Below are positions 53,352-61,851 of a stretch of DNA of 64,000 nucleotides, one piece after another. This stretch comes from CAKZNE01 sp002695025 (lineage in GTDB: Bacteria; Bacteroidota; Bacteroidia; Flavobacteriales; Schleiferiaceae): the NCBI GenBank assembly GCA_913043285.1, contig CAJWML010000001.1, positions 248,001-312,000 of the forward strand, written 5' to 3'. Each line of letters starts with the position of its first letter. The stretch's first letter is position 1. The position numbers and the translations under genes are program-made. A model generated the notes under the pieces. It saw only the letters and a list, made by a program, of their open reading frames with translations. It did not search any database and was not told where the DNA came from.

Positions 53352-53355
53352 GGCC

Positions 53356-54777
53356 TTGTTATTCAATACCCTGGATTTCGGCATTTTCTTTTCCATTGTC
53401 TTTGCTCTTTACTGGACACTGGGTAAAAAAAGTGTAAAGGCCCAGAACTACATTCTTTTACTGGCCAGTTATTTTTTCTATGGTTATTGGGATTGGTGGT
53501 TCCTCATTTTACTTTTTATCAGCTCGGCTACTGATTTTTTAGTGGCCATACTACTCGATCAGACTTCTTCTGCCCGAAGGCGCAAACTCTTGCTGAGTAT
53601 AAGCCTTATCGTAAATCTTGGGCTACTGTTTTCCTTTAAGTACTTCAACTTTTTTATTGGATCCTTTATTGAGAAATTCTCGTTTGCCGGATTTGTTTTC
53701 ACCCGCAATGATGTAAGTTTCATACTTCCCATCGGCATCAGCTTCTATACGTTACAAACCCTCAGTTATACCATTGATGTATACCGCAAACATATTCCTG
53801 CAACCCGGAATTGGGTCGAGTTTTTTACCTACGTAAGCTTTTTTCCCCAGCTAGCCGCAGGCCCCATTGAAAGGGCCGGTAAAATGTTGCCACAGTTTAA
53901 GGTGTTACGATCCTTTGATTACACAGCCGCCAAAGACGGTATGCGTCAGATATTACTTGGCTTGTTTAAAAAAATAGTAATTGCGGATGCCTGTGGACGG
54001 CAAGTTGATCTTATTTTTTCGGATTATCAGAATCTCAACGGCAGTACACTTTTTATAGGTGCCATCTATTTTCTATTCCAGGTTTACGGTGATTTTTCAG
54101 GGTACAGCGACATGGCTATTGGCATGGGCCGTTTGTTTGGACTAAAGCTATCTCAAAACTTTCACTATCCCTTCCTCGCCAAAAACCCACGTGAATTGTG
54201 GCAAAGGTGGCACATCTCCCTCACCACCTGGTTTCGGGATTATGTATATATCCCCCTGGGCGGAAACCGCCAGTCGGAGTTCCGGACCCAGGTTAACCTA
54301 CTCATTGTTTTCTTACTAAGCGGATTGTGGCATGGGGCTTATTGGACTTTTATAGTATGGGGAGCAATACATGGCGTGGTCTTTCTTTTCCACCGGAACC
54401 TATCCACGCTAAAACCTCTTAAAATCATGGGTTTCTTTCAAAAGTCTACTCGCCTGACAGGTTTTATATCTGCCTTGACCGTATTTATTTACTTTTCCTT
54501 ATCCGCAGTATTCTTCAGATCAGCCACCGTTTCGGAAGCTCTGGATTATTTCCGCCATTTATGGAGCCCTTCATTATTCACTATCCCTCAGCATTATAGT
54601 AAGGTCTTTATCCTGTTACCTTTTATCCTCTTTGAGTGGTACCAAAGAGATCAAACGCACGCCCTGCAGATAGGTAACTGGAAAACATGGCAACGCTGGG
54701 TGACTTACTACCTTTTTATGGCCTTAATATCCTATTACTTTACCACGGAACGTTCCTATATTTATTTCCAGTTTTAG
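53356..54777 (+). CDS. MBOAT-family membrane O-acyltransferase (AlgI-like)
   Basis: The 473-residue polytopic protein starts at a TTG with the usual MLFNTLDFGIFFSIVFALYW. About ten membrane helices surround the conserved ELWQRWHISLTTWFRDYVYIPLGGNR and the catalytic His in SGLWHGAYWTFIVWGAIHG (near residue 322). AlgI/PatA-like MBOATs move acyl groups across the membrane for O-acetylation of polysaccharides, usually with a periplasmic SGNH partner; a candidate is encoded at 59218-60243. No earlier ATG or GTG gives a better start. Confidence 0.92.
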   Translation: MLFNTLDFGIFFSIVFALYWTLGKKSVKAQNYILLLASYFFYGYWDWWFLILLFISSATDFLVAILLDQTSSARRRKLLLSISLIVNLGLLFSFKYFNFFIGSFIEKFSFAGFVFTRNDVSFILPIGISFYTLQTLSYTIDVYRKHIPATRNWVEFFTYVSFFPQLAAGPIERAGKMLPQFKVLRSFDYTAAKDGMRQILLGLFKKIVIADACGRQVDLIFSDYQNLNGSTLFIGAIYFLFQVYGDFSGYSDMAIGMGRLFGLKLSQNFHYPFLAKNPRELWQRWHISLTTWFRDYVYIPLGGNRQSEFRTQVNLLIVFLLSGLWHGAYWTFIVWGAIHGVVFLFHRNLSTLKPLKIMGFFQKSTRLTGFISALTVFIYFSLSAVFFRSATVSEALDYFRHLWSPSLFTIPQHYSKVFILLPFILFEWYQRDQTHALQIGNWKTWQRWVTYYLFMALISYYFTTERSYIYFQF

Positions 54778-54863
54778 GTTAATAACCGGCCAGCAAGAGC
54801 AAGCCTGGCCACTCATCACGAAATTCCCGGGATTTTTACTTTATGGTGAAAAGCCGGTTGATC

Positions 54864-54898
54864 TTTGAACTGTACTCCGCTTGAGAAATATATCTTTG
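54864..54898 (+). promoter_or_regulatory. Candidate Bacteroidota promoter for the GT2 operon
   Basis: TTTG at 54864-54867 and TATCTTTG at 54891-54898 match the -33 and -7 elements with 23 bases between them. Transcription would start near 54903, about 15 bases before the GT2 ATG. This is the best two-part promoter match in the window. Confidence 0.55.
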
Positions 54899-54917
54899 AG
54901 TTCTTAACTTAGGTTGT

Positions 54918-55829
54918 ATGCTTTCGGTTATTGTTCCCATCTTTAATTCGGCTGACACTCTTCCTGCTTTGTGTAAAGCAGTAATGGATGAGCTAAGCGG
55001 AATAGACTATGAGATAATCCTGGTGAATGATGGCAGCACCGATCAAAGTGAACAGGTTGCCACAGTTCTGGCTCAAACTCATTTGCCTGTCCGCCTGATT
55101 TCCCTGCGTAAGAATTTCGGAGAGCATAACGCTGTCATGTGCGGTCTGAATAAATGTGTGGGTGATTATGCGGTTATCATAGATGATGACCTGCAAAATC
55201 CTCCTTCTGAGATACGAAAACTTCTCATTACTACCCAAACGGGAGGCTATGATGTGGTATACGCCCGGTACGATCAAAAAAAGCATAGTTTCTGGCGCAA
55301 TAAGCTGGGTAAAATGAATAATTACCTGGCCGGCAGGATGTTTAAAAAGCCCAAAGGGTTGTACCTGAATAGTTTTAAGATCATCAGCCGTGGCGTAATT
55401 GATGAAATCATAAAATATACCGGCCCCTTCCCGTACATTGATGGTTTGATATTTCGCTGTACCCATAACATCGGAGCTGCTACGGTGGTCCATGAAGCCC
55501 GCCATAAAGGGCACTCAGGCTACACCTTCAGAAAGTTGTTCAGGCTCTTCTTTAATATGTTCTTCAACTTCTCCATACTACCGTTAAGGATTTTCACCAT
55601 TCTGGGTTTTCTGGTATTCCTTACGGCCTTTGTTCTTTCGGTGATCTTTGTTGTACAAAAGATCATGGATCCTTCCATCGAGGCCGGCTGGACATCACTT
55701 ATCATAGCCATACTGGCGCTTAGCGGGGTCCAGATTATCTTTATGGGCCTCATTGGGGAATACCTTGGAAAACAGTATCTCGATCAAAATAAAACCCCGC
55801 AATGGGTCATCAGGAAGCAAGTAGAGTAA
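54918..55829 (+). CDS. Family 2 glycosyltransferase with two C-terminal membrane helices (DPM1/GtrB-like)
   Basis: The 303-residue protein has a GT-A fold: LSVIVPIFNSADTLPAL, ILVNDGSTDQSEQVA (nucleotide site), IIDDDLQNPPSEI (DxD metal site, about 90) and VVYARYDQKKHSFWR. The C-terminal helices FTILGFLVFLTAFVLSVIFVV and LIIAILALSGVQIIFMGLIGEYLG end in the usual QYLDQNKTPQWVIRKQ tail. It resembles enzymes that load a sugar onto polyprenyl phosphate (DPM1, GtrB, ArnC). A polytopic acceptor-transferase candidate is encoded at 56601. Confidence 0.9.
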   Translation: MLSVIVPIFNSADTLPALCKAVMDELSGIDYEIILVNDGSTDQSEQVATVLAQTHLPVRLISLRKNFGEHNAVMCGLNKCVGDYAVIIDDDLQNPPSEIRKLLITTQTGGYDVVYARYDQKKHSFWRNKLGKMNNYLAGRMFKKPKGLYLNSFKIISRGVIDEIIKYTGPFPYIDGLIFRCTHNIGAATVVHEARHKGHSGYTFRKLFRLFFNMFFNFSILPLRIFTILGFLVFLTAFVLSVIFVVQKIMDPSIEAGWTSLIIAILALSGVQIIFMGLIGEYLGKQYLDQNKTPQWVIRKQVE

Positions 55830-55852
55830 AGTCTGCATCAGCCTATACTCCC

Positions 55853-56611
55853 ATGATGCAAAAACAGGAGGAGTATGAAAAAATGGCTGCCGTGGAACGG
55901 GATATGTGGTGGTTTAAAGCCCTGCATCAGCAAGTGTACAGCGCTATACGGAAACAGTTTTCCTCAACCAGCATAAAGATCCTCGATGCCGGATGTGGCA
56001 CCGGTGGATTGATAAGTTACCTGCAGGAGAAAGGCTATAATCATGTACAGGGGTTTGACCTTTCCGAATACGGCTTGCAATTTTGCCGGCAAAGAGAGCT
56101 TGACGTCTGGGAGGGTAATGTAACACATGTTCAGGAATATGCCCCTGAAAATTCCCTGGATGTAATTATCTGCAATGATGTATTTTGTTACCTCACCAAA
56201 GAGGAGCGCCTGTCTACTATAACGTCCTTTCAAAAGCTACTTAAAAAAGGAGGCTTGCTCATTATGAATAATGCCAGCCTAAATGCCTACCGGGGTAAGC
56301 ACGATATTGCCGTGGGAGTGGGCCAGCGTTTTTCCCGGAAAAGGATCCTAACCTGGTTTAAGGGTACAGCATTCAGGCCCTTACAGGCACGATACTGGCC
56401 TTTGCTGCTGGCACCCATCATCTTTGTATTCCGAAGCGCTCAACGTGTGAGTAACCGTAATGCGTCATCCCTGGAAACACAATCGGATGTAAAGCTTCCT
56501 GCTTTATGGATCAACAGACTTCTGCTCCGAATTACACAAATGGAATTGAAACTGTTCGACACCGCTTTTACGGGCAGTAGCTTCTTCATAGTAGTCAAGA
56601 ATGGAGAATAA
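55853..56611 (+). CDS. SAM-dependent methyltransferase
   Basis: The class I methyltransferase of about 252 residues has motif I ILDAGCGTGGLISYLQEKG, the acidic end of strand 2 in VQGFDLSEYG, and DVIICNDVFCYL followed by KKGGLLIMNNASLNAY. The start MMQKQEEYEKMAAVERDMWWFKAL (ATG at 55853) is typical of this group; an ATG at 55802 lies inside the GT2 gene and is less likely. It sits between the GT2 and membrane-protein genes and overlaps the latter by 11 bases. A lipid or sugar acceptor is suggested by context only. Confidence 0.82.
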   Translation: MMQKQEEYEKMAAVERDMWWFKALHQQVYSAIRKQFSSTSIKILDAGCGTGGLISYLQEKGYNHVQGFDLSEYGLQFCRQRELDVWEGNVTHVQEYAPENSLDVIICNDVFCYLTKEERLSTITSFQKLLKKGGLLIMNNASLNAYRGKHDIAVGVGQRFSRKRILTWFKGTAFRPLQARYWPLLLAPIIFVFRSAQRVSNRNASSLETQSDVKLPALWINRLLLRITQMELKLFDTAFTGSSFFIVVKNGE

Positions 56612-58340
56612 GCACACCATATCCGGTAAAGGGTCTTTTTTGCCCTATTTTATTCTATTGGCCACCATAGCACTGGGGCATTTTCCACTCCTGCTCAGCG
56701 ACTCCATTTTAGGCGACAGCATCATCAACTACCACCTGGCTTTAACAAACCATCACAAATACATACAGGCTTTTTATAATGCTTATGCTCTACCCATACA
56801 TGGCTACATTGCCTATCTGGTCAGTTTTTTCCCCGCGATCTTTTACTATAAGCTAACGGCCTTTATTTTCCTGATCCTCATCGCTGCTTTTCTCTATCAT
56901 CTATTCAGCACGCTTAAACTGTTCAGCCAAAGGGATAACCTCCTAACCTCATTACTGGCCATTACATTCCCCGTTTACACCATGTGGAATGAAATAACCA
57001 CGCTGCCCTACCTTATCAGCTATGCTTTCTTCCTGGCTGGGTTCTGCCTTTACATCTATAGCTCCCGCCTTATTTATTTTATTTTATGCCTTATTCTTTG
57101 GTCCGTTGCTTTTCAACTGTCATCACTTCTTTTACTTTTTTATGTGGTAGTGGCCGGTATCTGGCTGCAACAGGAAAAAGTGAGCCTTGGGGATTTCAGG
57201 AGTTGGCTTTTGGCCTGCCGGGATAATTTACTGCTGCTGCTCTTTCCGATCTTCTACTTTTTGTTCTTAAACCTTTTCTTTCCCGGAAACAGCTATCAAT
57301 ACAACACCATTGACTTTTCAGGGAAAAAGCTGCTTAAAAACACAGTAATTAGCTTTTATGGAACCTGTATAGAACCCTTTAGCCATTTCTTTCATTTTGC
57401 CAGCATTGATGCAAAAACCGCTCTTTTCATCATCGCCATAGTAACGGTTGTGCTGTTCATTATATACAGGATCATCCGCCAAAACTTTGAAAACCAGACT
57501 CACCGGAAAAGAAATGCAAATATTCAAAAGGTACTATATGCCTTATTGTTAATCTTTTGCGCAGCTATTCCTTACCTATTGGTCGGGAAACCGATCAGGG
57601 GTTTTGCCTATGAGTCCAGACATGCCCTACTCCTGGGACCGGGCTTTGCTATTCTTCTGTTTATCTTCTTGCAAAGATATTTCGAAGCCAAAGGCACTTT
57701 AGCCACCTGGCTAGTGATAGGCCTTTTCACTTCCATGAACCTGGTGAACCACATCTTGTGGCAAAATAGATCCATTAAAATACAGGCTATTGCTGAAAAC
57801 CTCCCTCGCACAACAGACACCAGTGACCGGGTCCTGTTTTTCTATGATAAGGTGCCTTTAGGAAGCAGGTTCAAGATAAAAGAGATTGAACTTCACTATT
57901 GTGCTATCCAGACATCAGGTATATATAACCAGTACCCCTATCTACTGAACACCGATTACACTTCCCTGGTAAAGAGGATTTATTCTCCTCCCATTAATTG
58001 GTACAAGGTATTTTGTTACCCTTGGATCATGGACCAAGCTAAAAATCAGGATCTCCTTATCAGCCCCAGACTGGAGCAACGGTTAATGAAGCGGACACAA
58101 CGTAAGCACATTACCAAGATCAACCGGACTTACCGGGATATTCATTTGAACGGGTTTACCGATAACATCTACGATGCATCGCAGGCCACGGGATGTATAG
58201 TTCATGAGTTGATGCCGGGGAGAGAGTTGAAAGAAGGAGAAATATTCCTCCAATATATTTCAGGCAGTAGTGCAGAAAGAAAAGAGTTGCTACAGTCACT
58301 CATTTACGTTAAAACCCATCATATTGAGTGGGAGAACTAA
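56601..58340 (+). CDS. Polytopic membrane protein, possible GT-C glycosyltransferase
   Basis: The 579-residue protein has about eleven membrane helices over residues 10-390 and a roughly 190-residue soluble C-terminal part. An early loop holds LLSDSILGDSIINYHLALTNHHKYIQ, with acidic residues where GT-C enzymes place their catalytic Asp. The position after a DPM1-like GT2 supports a role using polyprenyl-linked sugar, but no family signature is certain. A flippase-like or polymerase-like function cannot be excluded. Confidence 0.55.
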   Translation: MENKHTISGKGSFLPYFILLATIALGHFPLLLSDSILGDSIINYHLALTNHHKYIQAFYNAYALPIHGYIAYLVSFFPAIFYYKLTAFIFLILIAAFLYHLFSTLKLFSQRDNLLTSLLAITFPVYTMWNEITTLPYLISYAFFLAGFCLYIYSSRLIYFILCLILWSVAFQLSSLLLLFYVVVAGIWLQQEKVSLGDFRSWLLACRDNLLLLLFPIFYFLFLNLFFPGNSYQYNTIDFSGKKLLKNTVISFYGTCIEPFSHFFHFASIDAKTALFIIAIVTVVLFIIYRIIRQNFENQTHRKRNANIQKVLYALLLIFCAAIPYLLVGKPIRGFAYESRHALLLGPGFAILLFIFLQRYFEAKGTLATWLVIGLFTSMNLVNHILWQNRSIKIQAIAENLPRTTDTSDRVLFFYDKVPLGSRFKIKEIELHYCAIQTSGIYNQYPYLLNTDYTSLVKRIYSPPINWYKVFCYPWIMDQAKNQDLLISPRLEQRLMKRTQRKHITKINRTYRDIHLNGFTDNIYDASQATGCIVHELMPGRELKEGEIFLQYISGSSAERKELLQSLIYVKTHHIEWEN

Positions 58341-59190
58341 AATAGCGTTGGCCACAGTATGCACACCCAATTTTATAAAGGGTACCCAGGCATTATTCTA
58401 TAGTTTCCTGAAACATCATCCTACTTTAGATATTGACCTGGTGGTTATCTGTGATAAAGGCTTTACTCCCTTCAGGAAAACCCTCAAAAGATTGGATATA
58501 CGCTTTCACCAGGTAAGCGATGAACTTACTGAAGCTATCCACCATTTTGAAAAAGAAAGCAATACCCAAGGTAAACACACCTCAGCACGATTCTATAGCC
58601 TGGAGCTTTTCAGGATCGGGGATTATCAAAAAGTCCTTTTCATGGACAGCGACATGATCTGCCAAAAAGGATTTCCCGAATTATTTGACCGAACCGGTAA
58701 TTTTTATGCCGCCCCCGACCGGGTTTTTTATAATGGCCTGGTACGAAATTCTGAAACCTATAAAATTATATCTCCGCATTCAGGAAACCAGCAAAAAGTA
58801 ATCAGCCCTACCTTTAATACAGGCTTTATGCTCATTGGCCGGTCTTATTTAAACTACCCCACTTATCAAAAGCTTGTACACTCCCTCTACGATTACGAGT
58901 GGAGAAAAATGATGCCGGGCCTGAATGACCAGATCATCATAAATCAATATTTTAAAGGTCAGATCGAAACACTGCCGGTACATTATAATTACCTCTTAAA
59001 AATTCAAGACACCATTTTGAGAAAAGAGGGTACACCGGCTGGTGAGAGCAAAGTCTTGCACTGGGTTGGAAATCCTAAACCATGGAACTTTAAAAAGGTG
59101 GCAAGCCGTTTACTACGCAGAAAAAAAACACCCCCGGAGTGGCTCACATGGTTAAAAAGCTATACCGGCTATCACATGAATAGGCGCTAG
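58324..59190 (+). CDS. Family 8 glycosyltransferase
   Basis: The protein of about 289 residues has the GT8 plan: KIALATVCTPNFIKGTQALFYSF, DLVVICDKG, and KHTSARFYSLELFRIGDYQKVLFMDSDMIC with the DxD metal site. Then come FNTGFMLIGRSYL, PGLNDQIIINQYF and a late VLHWVGNPKPWNF (the His-x-x-Gly-x-x-K-P-W signature). The start is uncertain: a GTG at 58270 lies 70 bases inside the preceding gene, while a TTG at 58324 gives a short overlap and begins just before the conserved strand. Donor is probably a UDP-sugar, as for the family. Confidence 0.85.
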   Translation: MSGRTKIALATVCTPNFIKGTQALFYSFLKHHPTLDIDLVVICDKGFTPFRKTLKRLDIRFHQVSDELTEAIHHFEKESNTQGKHTSARFYSLELFRIGDYQKVLFMDSDMICQKGFPELFDRTGNFYAAPDRVFYNGLVRNSETYKIISPHSGNQQKVISPTFNTGFMLIGRSYLNYPTYQKLVHSLYDYEWRKMMPGLNDQIIINQYFKGQIETLPVHYNYLLKIQDTILRKEGTPAGESKVLHWVGNPKPWNFKKVASRLLRRKKTPPEWLTWLKSYTGYHMNRR

Positions 59191-59201
59191 GGCAAATCGT
59201 G

Positions 59202-59209
59202 TATTTTTG
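59202..59209 (+). promoter_or_regulatory. Candidate -7 element for the SGNH-like gene
   Basis: TATTTTTG fits TAnnTTTG and ends eight bases before the ATG at 59218. No good -33 is seen. Confidence 0.35.
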
Positions 59210-59217
59210 CGAATACG

Positions 59218-60243
59218 ATGAAGCGTTTTCTCTTAAAACTCTTAGGACTTATCCCTTTTTTTCTGATCATTGGAGCAGTCAATTATTCTATTGACAGTAA
59301 AAATTACATCACGGAAAACGAACAATTAAACGAGGCTGCAGAGCAAATTATGGCGGGAAAGTTAATCGCTACCCGTGAACGGCTTTTACAGCATGATTTT
59401 GTAAAACGCTATATTGACAGGCGAGGAAAGAAAGATGAAGTAAATGTAATGGGAAGCAGCAAATGCATGGTTATTGACTCCAGTTTTTTTCCACGATCGT
59501 CCTTTTTTAATTATTACGTATCCAATTCCAGTTTTGTTGAATATCTGGCTATTACCTATTGGCTGGATGAAAAAGACTTACTGCCGGATACACTGATCAT
59601 GGAGCTATCCCTCTCACAATTCCATAATATGTACACCGGACAACCGGAGTATTATTATGATGCCTGCAAGACCTTTTGCAATCAATTGAACATACCTCCT
59701 CCTGATATGGAGGGCTCACCCCACAAATCTGCCGCCTATCACCTCTTTTCCCTTTCTTATTTCTTTCTTAACCTTCAGCAGAATAAGAGCGAGAAGTATT
59801 TTGTAACCCGTGACCCCCATCTAAAGAACCATTTTGTTCTACAGCCCGATGGCAGCCTATGGGTTGGTCAATATCTTCAACTGAGTAAAGAGGAAAAGAA
59901 AAGAAGAGTTCAGGACCCCACGGCAGACAAGCTAGAGTGGATCAAAAACCTCGACCCCAATGTGAAACAGGGTTTCAGGGCATTAATTGAGTTTCTCCAA
60001 AGCAAACATACCACAGTTATCCTGTACCTTCCACCTTACCACCCAGAGACCTATCGCCTTTATGTAAAGGACAACCCCCTCTTTGAAGAACTTAATTCCC
60101 TGAGCAACGAATTACAATCGGAGTATAAACTTGAAAAATTAGGCGCCTACAACCCCTATGAACTACAGTTGGATGACCGTTATTTCTATGATGCGTTGCA
60201 TATCAGTAAAGAAGGGTTTGCGAAAATCTGGGAGTCGGATTGA
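59218..60243 (+). CDS. SGNH-hydrolase-like membrane-anchored protein (DltD/AlgJ-like)
   Basis: The 341-residue protein has an N-terminal anchor (FLLKLLGLIPFFLIIGAVNY) and an extracytoplasmic domain with NVMGSSKCMVIDSSFF, where GSS replaces the usual GDS block. VILYLPPYHPETYRLY and the final YDALHISKEGFAKIW carry an Asp-x-x-His catalytic pair. Such proteins commonly partner MBOAT acyltransferases and transfer the acyl group to a polymer. The MBOAT gene is 4.4 kb upstream in the same orientation. Assignment is from motifs, not from overall similarity. Confidence 0.6.
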   Translation: MKRFLLKLLGLIPFFLIIGAVNYSIDSKNYITENEQLNEAAEQIMAGKLIATRERLLQHDFVKRYIDRRGKKDEVNVMGSSKCMVIDSSFFPRSSFFNYYVSNSSFVEYLAITYWLDEKDLLPDTLIMELSLSQFHNMYTGQPEYYYDACKTFCNQLNIPPPDMEGSPHKSAAYHLFSLSYFFLNLQQNKSEKYFVTRDPHLKNHFVLQPDGSLWVGQYLQLSKEEKKRRVQDPTADKLEWIKNLDPNVKQGFRALIEFLQSKHTTVILYLPPYHPETYRLYVKDNPLFEELNSLSNELQSEYKLEKLGAYNPYELQLDDRYFYDALHISKEGFAKIWESD

Positions 60244-60315
60244 GGCATTGGATACTGGCAATCAACCAAAGTTGTAGTTATAGGTAAGCATGGTTTAATC
60301 AAGGAAGATGTCCGT

Positions 60316-61020
60316 ATGAATGATAATCTTAAAAATTTTCTCGTCTCCATTATTCCGGGCAAAACGCTTAGCTACCTTTACCTGGCTCAGCCTTCACAAG
60401 CTATAAAAATAGAGAGCCTTAAGCTTGTATATATTCCCATCCCTAAAGTGGCCAACCGTTCTATTAAGAGCTGTTTAGCTCACGAACTTGATATGCCTTA
60501 TGTTATTAGTGCACACAAGGCAAAATGGGATTTAATTCCTATCCATCAGTTACCCCTTGAGCAATATTACACCTTTGCCTTTGTTCGAAATCCTTTGGAC
60601 AGGTTGGTTTCCTGCTACAACCAAAAATTTAAGCAGGGAAATACAAACCGCCTTTTTTGGAAGTATGGAAAGATCCTAAATCCTAGAATGAGTTTTGCCG
60701 AGTTTGCCAGCTTTGTTGTTGACACTCCTGATGCTTTATCCGACAGACACTTTAAATCACAACACACTTTCCTGTATCACAACAATCATCGGGTTACGGA
60801 TTTCATAGGAAGATTTGAGCTGCTTGATGAAGATTGGGATAAATTAGCGTTGCGCTTTAAATTACCTCCCTTGCCGCATTTCAATAAGTCAAGCCGCAAG
60901 GAGATGCGGGAATATTATGATCTCAACCTGGCCGAAAAAGTTAGTTCGAGATACAAGAAGGATATAGAGTTGCTAGGTTATCAAGAAAATACGGACCAAT
61001 TACTTAACGAGTTGCAATGA
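60316..61020 (+). CDS. Sulfotransferase, Sulfotransfer_2 type
   Basis: The 234-residue protein has the PAPS 5'-loop in LVYIPIPKVANRSIKSCL (about 36-53) and the 3'-phosphate motif YTFAFVRNPLDRLVSCYNQKF (about 91-111). HFKSQHTFLYHNNHRVTDFIGRFELLDEDW is a typical carbohydrate-sulfotransferase late segment. It resembles the protein at 44517-45143 in type but is not a close copy. Position after GT8 and SGNH-like genes suggests a glycan acceptor. Confidence 0.82.
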   Translation: MNDNLKNFLVSIIPGKTLSYLYLAQPSQAIKIESLKLVYIPIPKVANRSIKSCLAHELDMPYVISAHKAKWDLIPIHQLPLEQYYTFAFVRNPLDRLVSCYNQKFKQGNTNRLFWKYGKILNPRMSFAEFASFVVDTPDALSDRHFKSQHTFLYHNNHRVTDFIGRFELLDEDWDKLALRFKLPPLPHFNKSSRKEMREYYDLNLAEKVSSRYKKDIELLGYQENTDQLLNELQ

Positions 61021-61077
61021 ACAGAGGAATGAAATGGTTCTATGTGATTTCATCGCGGGAAAATTTAGCATAAGCAG

Positions 61078-61842
61078 GTGAAAAAGTTAATCCGTTTCCA
61101 GGAATCCTTTAATTTTCAGAGTTTTCTACGCACTACTCGTCTGCTTAATAGTCCCATTATCATCGGTGGCTGCGCACGCTCCGGCACCACTTTATTGCAT
61201 GCAGTTTTAGCGGCACATCCTAAAATCCAACCCGTGCTGGCCGAGTCTCGCATCTTCAAAAAACACCCTTACTCCTTTCGCTTCCTCAATACTATTTACC
61301 ACCGCTTACTTATTTTAAATCACCTGGTAAGGTACCCGGTAAAACCATCTGCTGAGAGGTGGATGGAAAAAACACCTCAAAATGTACTTTACATTGAAAA
61401 CATATTGCGGGAATTCAAGGAGCGAGTATACGTTATCCACATTATACGGGATGGCAGGGATGTGGTAACCTCCCGGCACCCTTCACTTCCGGGGGAATAT
61501 TTCGTATCGCCAGAACACTGGGTAGAGCAAGTTACAGAAGGGCTAAAGTGGAAGGATCACCCCAGGGTCATAACCCTGAAGTATGAAGAGCTGATCATGG
61601 ATTTTGAAAAAACAACCCGTGATATTCTATCTTTGCTGGCGCTTGAATGGACCGAAGAGGTTAAAGATTTTCAAAGGCATACACCAGTTCAGTATCCCCG
61701 CTCTTTAAAGGGGAGGATTGAACCCGTAAACAGTCTTTCGATTGGTAAGTGGAAAGAAGAGGTTCATGAACATCGTATACACGAATTCTACCAATGCAGA
61801 AAAGCGGTAACATTACTCAACATTCTCGGCTATAATAATTGA
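61078..61842 (+). CDS. Sulfotransferase, Sulfotransfer_3 type
   Basis: The 254-residue protein from a GTG start has PIIIGGCARSGTTLLHAVL (PAPS loop, about 26-44), MEKTPQNVLYI, VYVIHIIRDGRDVVTSRHPSL (3'-phosphate site) and LKYEELIMDFEKTTRDIL. The C-terminus GRIEPVNSLSIGKWKEEV resembles the substrate-closing segment of tyrosylprotein-sulfotransferase-like bacterial enzymes, so a protein or peptide acceptor is as possible as a glycan. The next gene starts ten bases later. Confidence 0.85.
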   Translation: MKKLIRFQESFNFQSFLRTTRLLNSPIIIGGCARSGTTLLHAVLAAHPKIQPVLAESRIFKKHPYSFRFLNTIYHRLLILNHLVRYPVKPSAERWMEKTPQNVLYIENILREFKERVYVIHIIRDGRDVVTSRHPSLPGEYFVSPEHWVEQVTEGLKWKDHPRVITLKYEELIMDFEKTTRDILSLLALEWTEEVKDFQRHTPVQYPRSLKGRIEPVNSLSIGKWKEEVHEHRIHEFYQCRKAVTLLNILGYNN

Positions 61843-61851
61843 GACAGTACT

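Noticed and set aside
54854..54895. Thirteen-codon ORF (MVKSRLIFELYSA) before the GT2 gene as another precursor
   Set aside because: No leader motif or suitable core, and it overlaps the best promoter match in the window.
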